Source: UBA7960 sp964624065
GTDB lineage: Bacteria > Bacteroidota > Bacteroidia > Bacteroidales > UBA7960
DNA: 64,000 nucleotides
Reading direction: 5' to 3'
Assembly (NCBI GenBank): GCA_964624065.1
Contig: CAZUWF010000001.1
Location: 124,001-188,000 of the forward strand
Positions 25,122-33,339 of this stretch are shown piece by piece. Below the pieces are notes generated by a model. That model ran no database searches and had not been told where the DNA came from. It saw only the letters and a program-made list of their open reading frames with translations. Position 1 is the stretch's first letter. Each line of letters starts with the position of its first letter. The position numbers were made by a program, and so were the translations under genes.

Positions 25122-25129
25122 TATTTTTG
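25122..25129 (+). promoter_or_regulatory. -7 promoter element for the prolyl oligopeptidase gene
   Basis: TATTTTTG, exact TAnnTTTG, 76 bases before the preferred ATG at 25205. It would give a leader of nearly 70 bases and rules out the upstream alternative start at 25127. Confidence 0.4.
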
Positions 25130-25204
25130 GTGCTATTGACACATTTTCGAAGGATTATTTTCCTAATTTCGTCGAAATATTTTTCTAACAAAAAATCCAA
25201 ACCA

Positions 25205-27319
25205 ATGAAGATTTCAAAGTTAATTTTTGGGGTAACAATTATTTTTGCCTTTTCATGCAGGCAAGAGATCAAATTAATTTATCCCGAAACCAAAATGGAT
25301 GACGTTGTTGACAATTACTTTGGCGTTGAAGTCGCCGATCCTTTCCGCTGGCTTGAGGACGACAACTCCGAAAAAACCAAGGCTTGGGTAGCCGCTCAAA
25401 ACGAGGTAACCTTTGATTATTTAAAAAAAATTCCCTATAGGAATAAAATCAAAGAAAGGCTAACAAACATTTGGAACTACGAGCGTTATTCAACCCCATT
25501 TTGGAAGGGAAACAATTATTTCTTTTTCAAGAACGATGGACTTCAGAATCAAAGTGTACTTTACGTTCGCGAAGGCTTGGATGGCGAGCCAAGGGTGCTT
25601 CTTGACCCAAATCTTATGGCCAAGGATGGCACGGTTGCACTTAGCAGCCTTAGCATTTCTGACAACGGTAAGTATATGGCCTATGGAATTTCCAGGGGCG
25701 GATCGGATTGGGTGGAGGTTTTTGTAAGGGAAGTAGAGTCTGGTAAAGACTTGGAGGATCACCTGAAGTGGATTAAATTTTCGGGTTTATCGTGGAAAGA
25801 GGATGGCTTTTATTATAGTAGGTACAACCAGCCTGCCAAAGGCCAGGAGCTTTCGGGCAAGAATGAATATCACAAGGTTTATTATCACAAACTTGGCTCC
25901 AAGCAAGAGTCAGACCAATTGGTGTTTCAAAACCAAAACATGCCAAATAGAAATTTCGGGGCTTCTACCACCGAAGATGAGAGGTTCTTGATAATTTATG
26001 AATCCGAAACCACCGATGGCAATGCACTTTGGTACAAGGATTTGTCAGACAAACGATCAAAGTTAACCCCACTCATTGAAGGTTTTGAGTTCAACAACAG
26101 GGTGATAGATAATATAGGAGAAAGGTTATTGATGCTGACCAACAACAACGCACCCAAATACCGATTGGTGATGGTTGACCCCAAGAACCCCAAGGCGGAT
26201 GACTGGAAAACAATTATCCCTGAAAAGGACTACCTCCTTGATGAGGTGAGCTTGGTTGGAGGAAGAATATTTGCCACCTACCTGGAAGATGTAAAAAGCA
26301 AAGTTTACATCCACGATATGCAAGGAAACCATACAGGAGAGCTTCAATTGCCCACCGTAGGTACTTTTGGGGGTTTGAGCGGCAAAAAAGATGAGAATAC
26401 GGCATTCTTTTCTTTTAGTTCCTTCACGTTTCCCTCTACCATTTACAAATACGACGTTGAGGCAAACACCTACGAGGTTTACTTCAAGCCCAACGTTGAC
26501 TTCGACCCAGAAGCATACGAAACCAGGCAAGTGTTTTATACAAGCAAGGACGGTACGAGGATCCCAATGTTCATAACCCACAAAAAAGGTCTTAAACTAC
26601 ACGGAAAAAATCCGACCCTGCTATATGGATACGGAGGTTTCAACGTGAGCATTACGCCCAGTTTTTCCCTTTCGAGATTGATACTGTTAGAAAACGGCGG
26701 GGTTTATGCAGTTGCAAACATAAGGGGTGGGGGCGAGTACGGAAAAAAATGGCACGATGCTGGCACGAAATTGCAAAAGCAAAACGTGTTCGATGATTTT
26801 ATTGCGGCCGCCGAATATCTGATAGACCAAAAGTACACCAACTCCAAGAAACTTGCCATTCAGGGTGGCTCCAACGGTGGGTTGCTTGTGGCTGCAGTAG
26901 CAAACCAAAGACCTGAATTGTTCAAGGTTGCGCTCCCTGCAGTTGGGGTATTGGATATGCTAAGGTTTCACAAGTTCACAATTGGGCGCGCATGGGTTTA
27001 CGATTATGGCTCCAGCGAAACGGAGGAGGAATTTCATTATCTTTACAAGTACTCGCCACTACACAACGTACCCGCCGGAAATGTGTACCCCGCTACTATG
27101 GTTACCACCGCCGATCATGATGATAGGGTTGTTCCTGCCCACAGTTTTAAGTACATTTCTGAGTTGCAGCGAAGGTATTCCGGTACCAACCCCGTATTGA
27201 TAAGGATAGATGTAGATGCAGGCCACGGTGCAGGCAAACCGGTAAGCAAAACCATTGAGGAAATTTCAGATGTGTATTCTTTTATATTCTACAATATGGG
27301 CACAAAGCCGAAGTATTAA
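25205..27319 (+). CDS. Prolyl oligopeptidase (S9A), lipoprotein (704 aa)
   Basis: Serine peptidase cutting after proline in short peptides. The ATG at 25205 gives a lipoprotein signal (MKISKLIFGVTIIFAFSC, Cys18), so it is lipid-anchored outside the cytoplasm. The N-terminal DDVVDNYFGVEVADPFRWLED is the S9A signature, a seven-bladed propeller fills about 85-430, and the C-terminal hydrolase has GGSNGGLLVAA (nucleophile Ser), DDRVVP (Asp) and DAGHGAG (His). All triad residues are present and the length is typical. It is convergent with another exported peptidase (S46), from which it is separated by a 28-base palindrome. Confidence 0.96.
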   Translation: MKISKLIFGVTIIFAFSCRQEIKLIYPETKMDDVVDNYFGVEVADPFRWLEDDNSEKTKAWVAAQNEVTFDYLKKIPYRNKIKERLTNIWNYERYSTPFWKGNNYFFFKNDGLQNQSVLYVREGLDGEPRVLLDPNLMAKDGTVALSSLSISDNGKYMAYGISRGGSDWVEVFVREVESGKDLEDHLKWIKFSGLSWKEDGFYYSRYNQPAKGQELSGKNEYHKVYYHKLGSKQESDQLVFQNQNMPNRNFGASTTEDERFLIIYESETTDGNALWYKDLSDKRSKLTPLIEGFEFNNRVIDNIGERLLMLTNNNAPKYRLVMVDPKNPKADDWKTIIPEKDYLLDEVSLVGGRIFATYLEDVKSKVYIHDMQGNHTGELQLPTVGTFGGLSGKKDENTAFFSFSSFTFPSTIYKYDVEANTYEVYFKPNVDFDPEAYETRQVFYTSKDGTRIPMFITHKKGLKLHGKNPTLLYGYGGFNVSITPSFSLSRLILLENGGVYAVANIRGGGEYGKKWHDAGTKLQKQNVFDDFIAAAEYLIDQKYTNSKKLAIQGGSNGGLLVAAVANQRPELFKVALPAVGVLDMLRFHKFTIGRAWVYDYGSSETEEEFHYLYKYSPLHNVPAGNVYPATMVTTADHDDRVVPAHSFKYISELQRRYSGTNPVLIRIDVDAGHGAGKPVSKTIEEISDVYSFIFYNMGTKPKY

Positions 27320-27358
27320 GGTGCATGGTATAGGGTATATGGCATGGAGCCTATACAA

Positions 27359-27386
27359 GTAGAGACGTAGCATGCTACGTCTCTAC
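27359..27386. repeat. Perfect 28-base palindrome between convergent peptidase genes
   Basis: The arm GTAGAGACGTAGCA (27359-27372) is followed at once by its exact reverse complement (to 27386). As RNA either strand would fold into a strong hairpin. It sits in the 105-base gap between two convergent genes and no second copy was seen in the window. It resembles the dispersed 'GTAGAGACG' palindromes I recall from Bacteroidota and cyanobacterial genomes (REP/MITE-like), which is from memory. It may also act as a bidirectional terminator, although there is no T-run. Confidence 0.8.
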
Positions 27387-27424
27387 CGTCTTTGAGCCCC
27401 CTTGTAGTAGCCCCTTGCACTAAG

Positions 27425-29575
27425 CTATCTAACTATCGTCATTTCCTCAATCAGGTTGGTAGCTCCGGCAAACTTTTCTATTATAAAAAGTATGTAGCGT
27501 GCATCCACGTTAATGCACCTTTGGGTTTCTTTTTCGAATAGTATGTCGCCGCTCATAGCTTCCCAATTGCCGTCAAAGGCAAGGCCAATTAGGTGGCCGT
27601 CCCCGTTTATTACCGGGCTTCCCGAGTTGCCTCCCGTGATGTCGTTGTTCGAAATGAAGTTCACGACCATCTCTCCGTTTTCGGCATATTCGCCGTAATC
27701 CTTGTTCAAGAACAATTGCTTTAATTTGTCAGCCACCACAAACTCATGGTGGTTGGGGTCTTCTTTTTCCATAACACCCTTCAGGGTAGTAATGAAACCG
27801 TAATGAACGGCATCGGCTGGGAAGTAGCTTCCAACCGTGCCATAGGTCAAACGCATAGTAGAGTTGGCATCGGGATAAAATCTTCCATCGGGATCCATCT
27901 CCCTAAGTCCCCTAATAAACAATCTTTCTGCTTTGGCAAGGCGCGTTTGGTAATCGGCAATTTGATCAGAAATAGAAACGTTGTTTATCCTGACCGACTG
28001 GGCGGCAACGTATATTGGATCTCTTTCCAAAACTTTTGCCGAAGGTTTTTTCAAGAAGGCCTTTAGTTTTTCGGGATTGGAGAAAATGCTTTTGTTGAAT
28101 ACATCAGTGGCGTATTTATCGAAATTGTTTTTATACCTCTTGGCAATGGTTTCGAAAACACCCGGAAGCCTTCTTCCTGGTATCCTTTTATGGTATTCCT
28201 CGAACATTGCGGCCCAAAGCTGTCGTTCAATTTCTTGGTTAAAGTTGGTAAAAACCCTATTAACCATTGATGTTAGGTCCAAAGCGATCTTTTCAACTTC
28301 TTCCTTGTTGTTTTTCTTTTTCAGGGCTTCGAGAAGCCTTTCGAAACCTATTGCTGCATTGAAGTTTATGGGACCCGTGGGCATTGCTTCAAGATAGATG
28401 AAGTTCTGCGAATTAAACTCTCTTAATCCTTGGTAAATGGTTTTGTATTCTTCCATTAGGTTTCCGTACTGCGCCTTTCTGGCACTGTCAGAATTTGCCC
28501 ACTTTATAAACCTGGCTTCAAGCTCTCTTTTGGAATCTGCCACATTGTTGCGTACAAGGGCGCGGCTCATTCCAATAAAATTTTTCCAGTAATTGGAGAT
28601 GCTCGATTGCCGCGTAGAGTACTGGATTCGTATTTCATCACTGGTGGCCATTGCCTTCTCAATTATGTCAAGTTTCCTCCGCCTTATGTCGATCCGTGGG
28701 GGATACATATCCGAAAGGTTGTACTCGATGCCGAAAGAAGTGAGATACCTAAAAGTGCTTCCGGGATAGCCCAAAACCATTGCAAAGTCGCCCTCTCTCA
28801 CCCCTTTGAGCGATACGGGAAGGTGGTGCTTGGGCACCAAGGGTACATTGTCCTTGCTATAGTTGGCAGGTTTTCCGTCGGGGCCGGTGTAAACTCTGAA
28901 CAAGGTGAAGTCGCCGGTGTGACGAGGCCACATCCAATTATCGGTGTCGCCACCATACTTGCCTATACTCGAAGGTGGAACCCCAACCAGCCTAACATCG
29001 GTAAAGGTTTCGAAGACGAACAAGAAAAACTCGTTTCCGGCAAAAAGCGCCCTGACGTTGGCTTGATAATGGGTTCCACCAACGGCCTCCTTTTCTATTT
29101 CGGAACTCAATTTCCTAATGGCGCTTGTCCTATCAGCCTCCGTCATTTGGTCGGAAATAATGGCCGAAAATCTTTCGGTTACATCGGTCACGCCAACCAA
29201 GAACCTTGCCACCATACCGGGGTTTGGAAGTTCCTCCTCCAGGGTTTTTGCCCAGAATCCATCGCGCAACAAATCGTTGCCAACCCTGCTGTGTGATTGT
29301 ATTTGGCGAGTGGCGCAGTGGTGGTTGGTGAGCATTAGCCCCTTGGGCGATATAATCTCTGCAGTGCAACCCCCAATGCTTACGATTGCATCTTTGAGGC
29401 TTGATTGCGAAAAACTGAATAATTGCTCTCGAGTGAGGTTGAAGCCAAGCTTTTGCATTTCACCAAAAATTGCATCATGCATTTTGAAGGGCAGCCACAT
29501 ACCTTCGTCGGCCCTGGCCGGGGATACCTGCACCAATAGGGCAACGGTAAAAATCAACAGGATTCTTTTTGTCAT
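27425..29575 (-). CDS. S46 family dipeptidyl peptidase, DPP7-like (716 aa)
   Basis: Exported serine peptidase that removes dipeptides from the N-terminus of peptides, as in asaccharolytic Bacteroidota. Signal peptide to about residue 22 (ARA-DEGMWLPF). Trypsin-like triad: His in LTNHHCATRQ (85/86), Asp in YGGDTDNWMWPRHTGDF (about 220), Ser651 in GGNSGSPVING. After the Ser, LAFDGNWEAMSGD has Gly where DPP11-type enzymes carry the Arg that reads acidic residues; this suggests DPP7-like preference for hydrophobic P1 residues (inference from family knowledge). Full family length. It is read in the same direction as manC upstream, with a 36-base gap. Confidence 0.96.
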   Translation of the reverse strand: MTKRILLIFTVALLVQVSPARADEGMWLPFKMHDAIFGEMQKLGFNLTREQLFSFSQSSLKDAIVSIGGCTAEIISPKGLMLTNHHCATRQIQSHSRVGNDLLRDGFWAKTLEEELPNPGMVARFLVGVTDVTERFSAIISDQMTEADRTSAIRKLSSEIEKEAVGGTHYQANVRALFAGNEFFLFVFETFTDVRLVGVPPSSIGKYGGDTDNWMWPRHTGDFTLFRVYTGPDGKPANYSKDNVPLVPKHHLPVSLKGVREGDFAMVLGYPGSTFRYLTSFGIEYNLSDMYPPRIDIRRRKLDIIEKAMATSDEIRIQYSTRQSSISNYWKNFIGMSRALVRNNVADSKRELEARFIKWANSDSARKAQYGNLMEEYKTIYQGLREFNSQNFIYLEAMPTGPINFNAAIGFERLLEALKKKNNKEEVEKIALDLTSMVNRVFTNFNQEIERQLWAAMFEEYHKRIPGRRLPGVFETIAKRYKNNFDKYATDVFNKSIFSNPEKLKAFLKKPSAKVLERDPIYVAAQSVRINNVSISDQIADYQTRLAKAERLFIRGLREMDPDGRFYPDANSTMRLTYGTVGSYFPADAVHYGFITTLKGVMEKEDPNHHEFVVADKLKQLFLNKDYGEYAENGEMVVNFISNNDITGGNSGSPVINGDGHLIGLAFDGNWEAMSGDILFEKETQRCINVDARYILFIIEKFAGATNLIEEMTIVR

Positions 29576-29611
29576 TTTCTTTTTTTTTAGGGTTTCGAAA
29601 TTTGGGATTTA

Positions 29612-30706
29612 TTACTTGTTTCTAACTTCGACAATGTACTTTTTTATTTCCTGCTCTTTATCTTTGGGGCAAATCAAAATGGCGTTATCCGATTCGGCCA
29701 CAATGTAGCCATCAAGTCCTTGGGCTACTACTATTTTCTCATTGGGCACGTTGAAAATACAGTTTTTCACTTGGTTCAAAATGATATTTCGACCAGAAAC
29801 TGAGTTGTTGTGCTTGTCCTTCTCGGTGTTTTCGAATAGCGAGGTCCAGGTTCCGAGGTCGGTCCACCCAAAATCAGTGACAAAAACGTGGACGTTGTCG
29901 GCCTTTTCGAGTATTGCATAGTCAATTGCTATGCTCTTGCAGGTTGCAAATGCGGTGCTCATATAGGTTTCCTCGGCAGGGTTATTGTAAAGGCCCTCTG
30001 CTTCGTTGAAGACGAAACTTATCTCGGGTTCGAATTTTTCGAAGGCTTCGACGATTGCATTTGCCGACCAGACGAAAATGCCGCTATTCCACAAAAAATC
30101 GCCACTTTCCACGAACGACTGAGCCAGTTCAAGGTTGGGCTTTTCGGTGAATGTTTTTACCTTTTTTAGGCTAAGAAATTCATGCAACACAGACCCTTCA
30201 ATGTATTGTATGTATCCATAACCCGTATCCGGGCGGTTGGGTTTTATGCCCAGGGTGAGAAGCCATTGATGTTGACGGGCAGCTTTAAGCGCTGAGTCAA
30301 TGTCGTGCAAGAATTGGATTTCGTCGAGGATCAGGTGGTCGGAAGGGGCCACCACCAGGCAAGCCTCGGGGTCAAGGGCTTTTATTTTCCAGGTAGCGTA
30401 TGCAATGCAAGGCCCGGTGTTTTTTCGAGTGGGCTCGCAAATCACGTTTTTGGGGTTTAAGGCCGCAATTTGTTCGAGAACCAATGTTTTGTAACGCTGA
30501 TTCGTTATCACGAAAATTTTATCCGGATCAATTATTTTTTCTAACCGCGAGTATGTTTGCTGAATCAGTGTTTTGCCCGTTCCAAGGATGTCGATGAATT
30601 GCTTTGGCCTGTAATGGCGACTAAGTGGCCAAAATCTCTCGCCAATTCCACCGGCCATTATCACAGCGTAGTTGTGGTCGTTCTTTTCAAAGGGTTGGTT
30701 TTTCAT
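29612..30706 (-). CDS. manC: Mannose-1-phosphate guanylyltransferase
   Basis: Makes GDP-mannose from GTP and mannose-1-phosphate for surface polysaccharide and glycan synthesis. The nucleotidyltransferase signature AGGIGERFWPLSRHYRPKQF is at the N-terminus, followed by ICEPTRKNTGPCIAYATW, APSDHLI, NSGIFVW and FGWTDLGTW, all conserved. It is a single-domain guanylyltransferase without the C-terminal isomerase of bifunctional enzymes. The frame reaches back to 30799, but the ATG at 30706 (MKNQPFEKNDHNYAVIMAGG) lies just after the stop of the SprT-like gene and is preferred. A -7 promoter inside that gene could give separate expression. Confidence 0.94.
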   Translation of the reverse strand: MKNQPFEKNDHNYAVIMAGGIGERFWPLSRHYRPKQFIDILGTGKTLIQQTYSRLEKIIDPDKIFVITNQRYKTLVLEQIAALNPKNVICEPTRKNTGPCIAYATWKIKALDPEACLVVAPSDHLILDEIQFLHDIDSALKAARQHQWLLTLGIKPNRPDTGYGYIQYIEGSVLHEFLSLKKVKTFTEKPNLELAQSFVESGDFLWNSGIFVWSANAIVEAFEKFEPEISFVFNEAEGLYNNPAEETYMSTAFATCKSIAIDYAILEKADNVHVFVTDFGWTDLGTWTSLFENTEKDKHNNSVSGRNIILNQVKNCIFNVPNEKIVVAQGLDGYIVAESDNAILICPKDKEQEIKKYIVEVRNK

Positions 30707-30714
30707 ATCCCAAT

Positions 30715-31356
30715 TTACTTTTTTTGGCTCATTTGTCTTGGCATCACTTCCGCTAGTGGATTGAATACGTAGCGTTTGTTGGTGGTAAGGCAGAGGCAAA
30801 GATACCTTTTTCTAAGCAACTTGCCTTTTCGGAAAACCCTGCCGCTCCGGGTAACGAAAATGCTGTCTTCTGGAAGATCTTCAACATAATAGATAATCCC
30901 AGTTGATTTCTCGCCACTTGGTCCTTCTGCGCCCAGCTTGCGGGCAAGCTCTCCATACCCCAACCCGGTTGATTTAATGTTTTGTGAAAAGCCAATCAAG
31001 TCATCTTTAAGATACTGACTGAAATGGCCTTTCGCCACGAAGTTTTGTATGTAGTGCGAGAATATAGACTTCCACTCATTTCCGTGTGGCGCCACCCTTT
31101 TTTGGTGCTTTTGATAAACAATAAGGTGGGCGAATTCGTGAAGGAACACCAGCAATGCAGAGTCCTTTCCAAGGTTGCCATTTATTGAAATCCTGTGGCG
31201 CGATCCGTTGGTCGACGGCCTGAAATCGCCGTGTTTGGTGGTTCTGGCATTGGAAATAATCAACCGGAGATTATTTGAAAGAAGAATTTGCGAAACCTCA
31301 TGGGCCGCCGAGCGATCGAAAACCTTAGACAATTTTTCAACAAGGTCCAAACTCAT
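30715..31356 (-). CDS. SprT-like zinc metalloprotease-domain protein (213 aa)
   Basis: The SprT/Spartan-type motif HEFAH is at 73-77 (VFLHEFAHLIVY) and a third His follows in HGNEWK (His91), the zinc-binding pattern of this family. The N-terminal part has the expected fold pattern (RLIISNARTTKHGDFRP, HRISING). The C-terminal third has CLCL rather than a full zinc ribbon. No signal peptide, so cytoplasmic. In eukaryotes the family repairs DNA-protein crosslinks; the bacterial role is not established. It overlaps no gene and reads into manC nine bases later. Confidence 0.88.
   Translation of the reverse strand: MSLDLVEKLSKVFDRSAAHEVSQILLSNNLRLIISNARTTKHGDFRPSTNGSRHRISINGNLGKDSALLVFLHEFAHLIVYQKHQKRVAPHGNEWKSIFSHYIQNFVAKGHFSQYLKDDLIGFSQNIKSTGLGYGELARKLGAEGPSGEKSTGIIYYVEDLPEDSIFVTRSGRVFRKGKLLRKRYLCLCLTTNKRYVFNPLAEVMPRQMSQKK
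30797..30804 (-). promoter_or_regulatory. Possible internal -7 promoter element for manC
   Basis: Minus-strand TATCTTTG, exact TAnnTTTG, inside the 3' part of the SprT-like gene and 91 bases before the manC ATG. May be chance. Confidence 0.25.
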
Positions 31357-31567
31357 CCTATGTGCCTTCTTCTAATAATTGCAATTTTTCAATTCCATTT
31401 TTTGGTTTATGGAAAACCCCAAGTGCAAAATCCCTTAAAACTTTCAGGGTTGTAGCCTAATTTACAGGTGTTCTTTCCAAAACTCACTCCAACAAAAAGT
31501 AGCCAAAGGTAGTAAATAATAGTTTAATCCAATTGTGTTTGTTTGGGCAGGTAACGCAAAAAATGAG

Positions 31568-31575
31568 TATTTTTG
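31568..31575 (+). promoter_or_regulatory. Promoter (-7 element) for mlaE/mlaF
   Basis: TATTTTTG, exact TAnnTTTG, with a TTTG at 31542-31545 about 22 bases upstream that can serve as the -33 element. It supports the ATG at 31597 as the mlaE start rather than the TTG at 31573. Confidence 0.55.
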
Positions 31576-31596
31576 CAGCATAAATTATACACCACA

Positions 31597-32337
31597 ATGG
31601 GGTTCCTTTACCATCTCGGTAGATATTTGTTGCTTTTGGTTCAGATTGTTAAAAAGCCAGAACGTGCCTCGATGTACCGAAGGCAAATAATAATCGAGAT
31701 TGACAATCTTGGGCTCCAGAGCCTTGGCATTGTGGCAATTATTTCGGTTTTTATTGGAGCAGTGGTTGCCATTCAAACTAGCTTCAACATTGACAATCCT
31801 TTGTTGCCCACCTACACCGTTGGTTTTGTAACCCGCCAAACCATTATCCTTGAATTTTCCCCTACTATGATTAGCCTCATTTTGGCCGGAAAGGTGGGGT
31901 CACGGATTTCATCCGAAATTGGTACTATGAGGGTTACAGAGCAGATTGATGCATTGGAAATAATGGGAATAAATTCGGCAGGTTACCTAATACTTCCAAA
32001 GGTAATTGCTTCGGTAATAATCAACCCCATTTTGGTTATTTTCAGCATAGCAATTGGCATTGGAGGTGGGTGGCTAGTTGCCTACCTTACCCCAATTTTA
32101 CCGATCAGCCACTATCTGGAGGGCATCCTGCTTGATTTCAGAATTTTCGATGTTTTGTATGCACTGCTTAAAACAGTCGTTTTTGCATTTTTGATAACAA
32201 CCATTTCAGGATACTTTGGGTATTTTACAAAGGGGGGAGCTCTGGAGGTGGGGCAATCGAGCACTCAGGCAGTGGTGGTGAGCAGCATTTTCGTAATATT
32301 CTTCAACTTATTGTTAACCCAACTATTGCTGGCATGA
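31597..32337 (+). CDS. mlaE: MlaE/YrbE family lipid ABC transporter permease (246 aa)
   Basis: Permease of the Mla pathway that moves phospholipids between the membranes and keeps the outer membrane asymmetric. Five or so membrane helices; family hallmarks are IGAVVAIQTSFNIDNP, ILEFSPTMISLILAGKVGSRISSEIGTMRVTEQIDALEIMGI (the conserved cytosolic loop) and the C-terminal GYFGYFTKGGALEVGQSSTQAVV. Start: ATG at 31597. It overlaps mlaF by four bases (ATGA). The substrate-binding MlaD partner is not in this window. Confidence 0.94.
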   Translation: MGFLYHLGRYLLLLVQIVKKPERASMYRRQIIIEIDNLGLQSLGIVAIISVFIGAVVAIQTSFNIDNPLLPTYTVGFVTRQTIILEFSPTMISLILAGKVGSRISSEIGTMRVTEQIDALEIMGINSAGYLILPKVIASVIINPILVIFSIAIGIGGGWLVAYLTPILPISHYLEGILLDFRIFDVLYALLKTVVFAFLITTISGYFGYFTKGGALEVGQSSTQAVVVSSIFVIFFNLLLTQLLLA

Positions 32338-33080
32338 TAAGGGCTGCTAACATAAGCAAGAGTTTTGATGGCCACCAGGTTCTGAAAAATGTTTCAACGG
32401 TTTTCGAAGAAGGAAAAACAAACCTAATTATTGGAAAGAGTGGCTCCGGCAAGACAGTTTTCCTTAAATGCCTCGTCGGGTTATTTGAAATTGACGGAGG
32501 GGAAATTCACTACAATGATCTGTTGTTCAGCAGAATGAATTTTTCCATAAGAAAGATTGTTCGACAAAAACTCGGTATGTTGTTTCAGGGTGGTGCCCTC
32601 TTTGACTCAATGACTGTTGAAGAAAACATTATTTTCCCCCTCGATATGTTCAGTGATATGACCCCAAATGAAAAGCAAGATAGGGTAAACTTCTGCCTCG
32701 ATAGGGTTGACCTCAAGGGCACTAACAAACTCTACCCGGCCGAGCTTAGCGGTGGAATGAAAAAGAGGGTGGCAATTGCTAGAGCTATATCAAACAACCC
32801 GAGATACCTTTTTTGCGACGAGCCCAATTCGGGTTTGGATCCCCGCACGGCTATAGTGATTGACCGCCTAATTAGTGAAATCACCAAGGAGCTGAACATA
32901 ACCACGGTTGTCAACACCCATGATATGAACTCAGTTATGGAAATTGGCGAAAAGGTGGCCTTTATTCACGATGGGCAATTGTGGTGGGAGGGCTCACGGG
33001 CGGATTTCTTGAATTCGGACAACAAAGAATTGAATGATTTTGTGTTTGCCTCAGAACTTATGAAAACCCTGAGAAAGTGA
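32334..33080 (+). CDS. mlaF: MlaF-type ABC transporter ATP-binding protein (248 aa)
   Basis: ATPase of the lipid transporter. Walker A GKSGSGKTVF, Q-loop FQGGALFDSMTVEEN, signature LSGGMKKRVAIARA, Walker B YLFCDEPNSGLDP, and the switch His in NTHDMNSV are all present. Start codon overlaps the mlaE stop. The PNSGLDP in Walker B and the FDSMTVEENI segment are typical of the Mla subfamily. Confidence 0.95.
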   Translation: MIRAANISKSFDGHQVLKNVSTVFEEGKTNLIIGKSGSGKTVFLKCLVGLFEIDGGEIHYNDLLFSRMNFSIRKIVRQKLGMLFQGGALFDSMTVEENIIFPLDMFSDMTPNEKQDRVNFCLDRVDLKGTNKLYPAELSGGMKKRVAIARAISNNPRYLFCDEPNSGLDPRTAIVIDRLISEITKELNITTVVNTHDMNSVMEIGEKVAFIHDGQLWWEGSRADFLNSDNKELNDFVFASELMKTLRK

Positions 33081-33264
33081 AAAGCCATTAGTGATTCCAG
33101 GGAAATAGTTTAGCCCAAGAGCGACAGAAAGGAAGAGGAAAGGAACCAATGTAAGCAGTAAGGGTGATGCAGATTTTGGGGAAGTGTGAATAATTGGCAA
33201 TTTACAATTGAATATTTAAAATCCAATCACCCAATTCCCTAAACTTATAAACACAGGTAATTTT

Positions 33265-33272
33265 TAGCTTTG
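33265..33272 (+). promoter_or_regulatory. -7 promoter element for gpmI
   Basis: TAGCTTTG, exact TAnnTTTG, 68 bases before the ATG at 33340. A weaker TAACCTTG lies at 33289. The 259 bases between mlaF and gpmI hold no gene. Confidence 0.35.
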
Positions 33273-33339
33273 GTTGTCAAAAATAATGTAACCTTGCTGG
33301 ATTTTTGCAGCAAGGAAAGAAAAAAACAAGAATATTTTG

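Noticed and set aside
28607..29296. Long plus-strand ORF (229 aa) opposite the S46 peptidase gene
   Set aside because: It is the antisense of a well-supported full-length peptidase with intact catalytic motifs; its translation has no recognisable domain.
30715..30799. Start of manC at 30799
   Set aside because: It would overlap the SprT-like gene by 85 bases; the ATG at 30706 follows its stop and gives the usual N-terminus.
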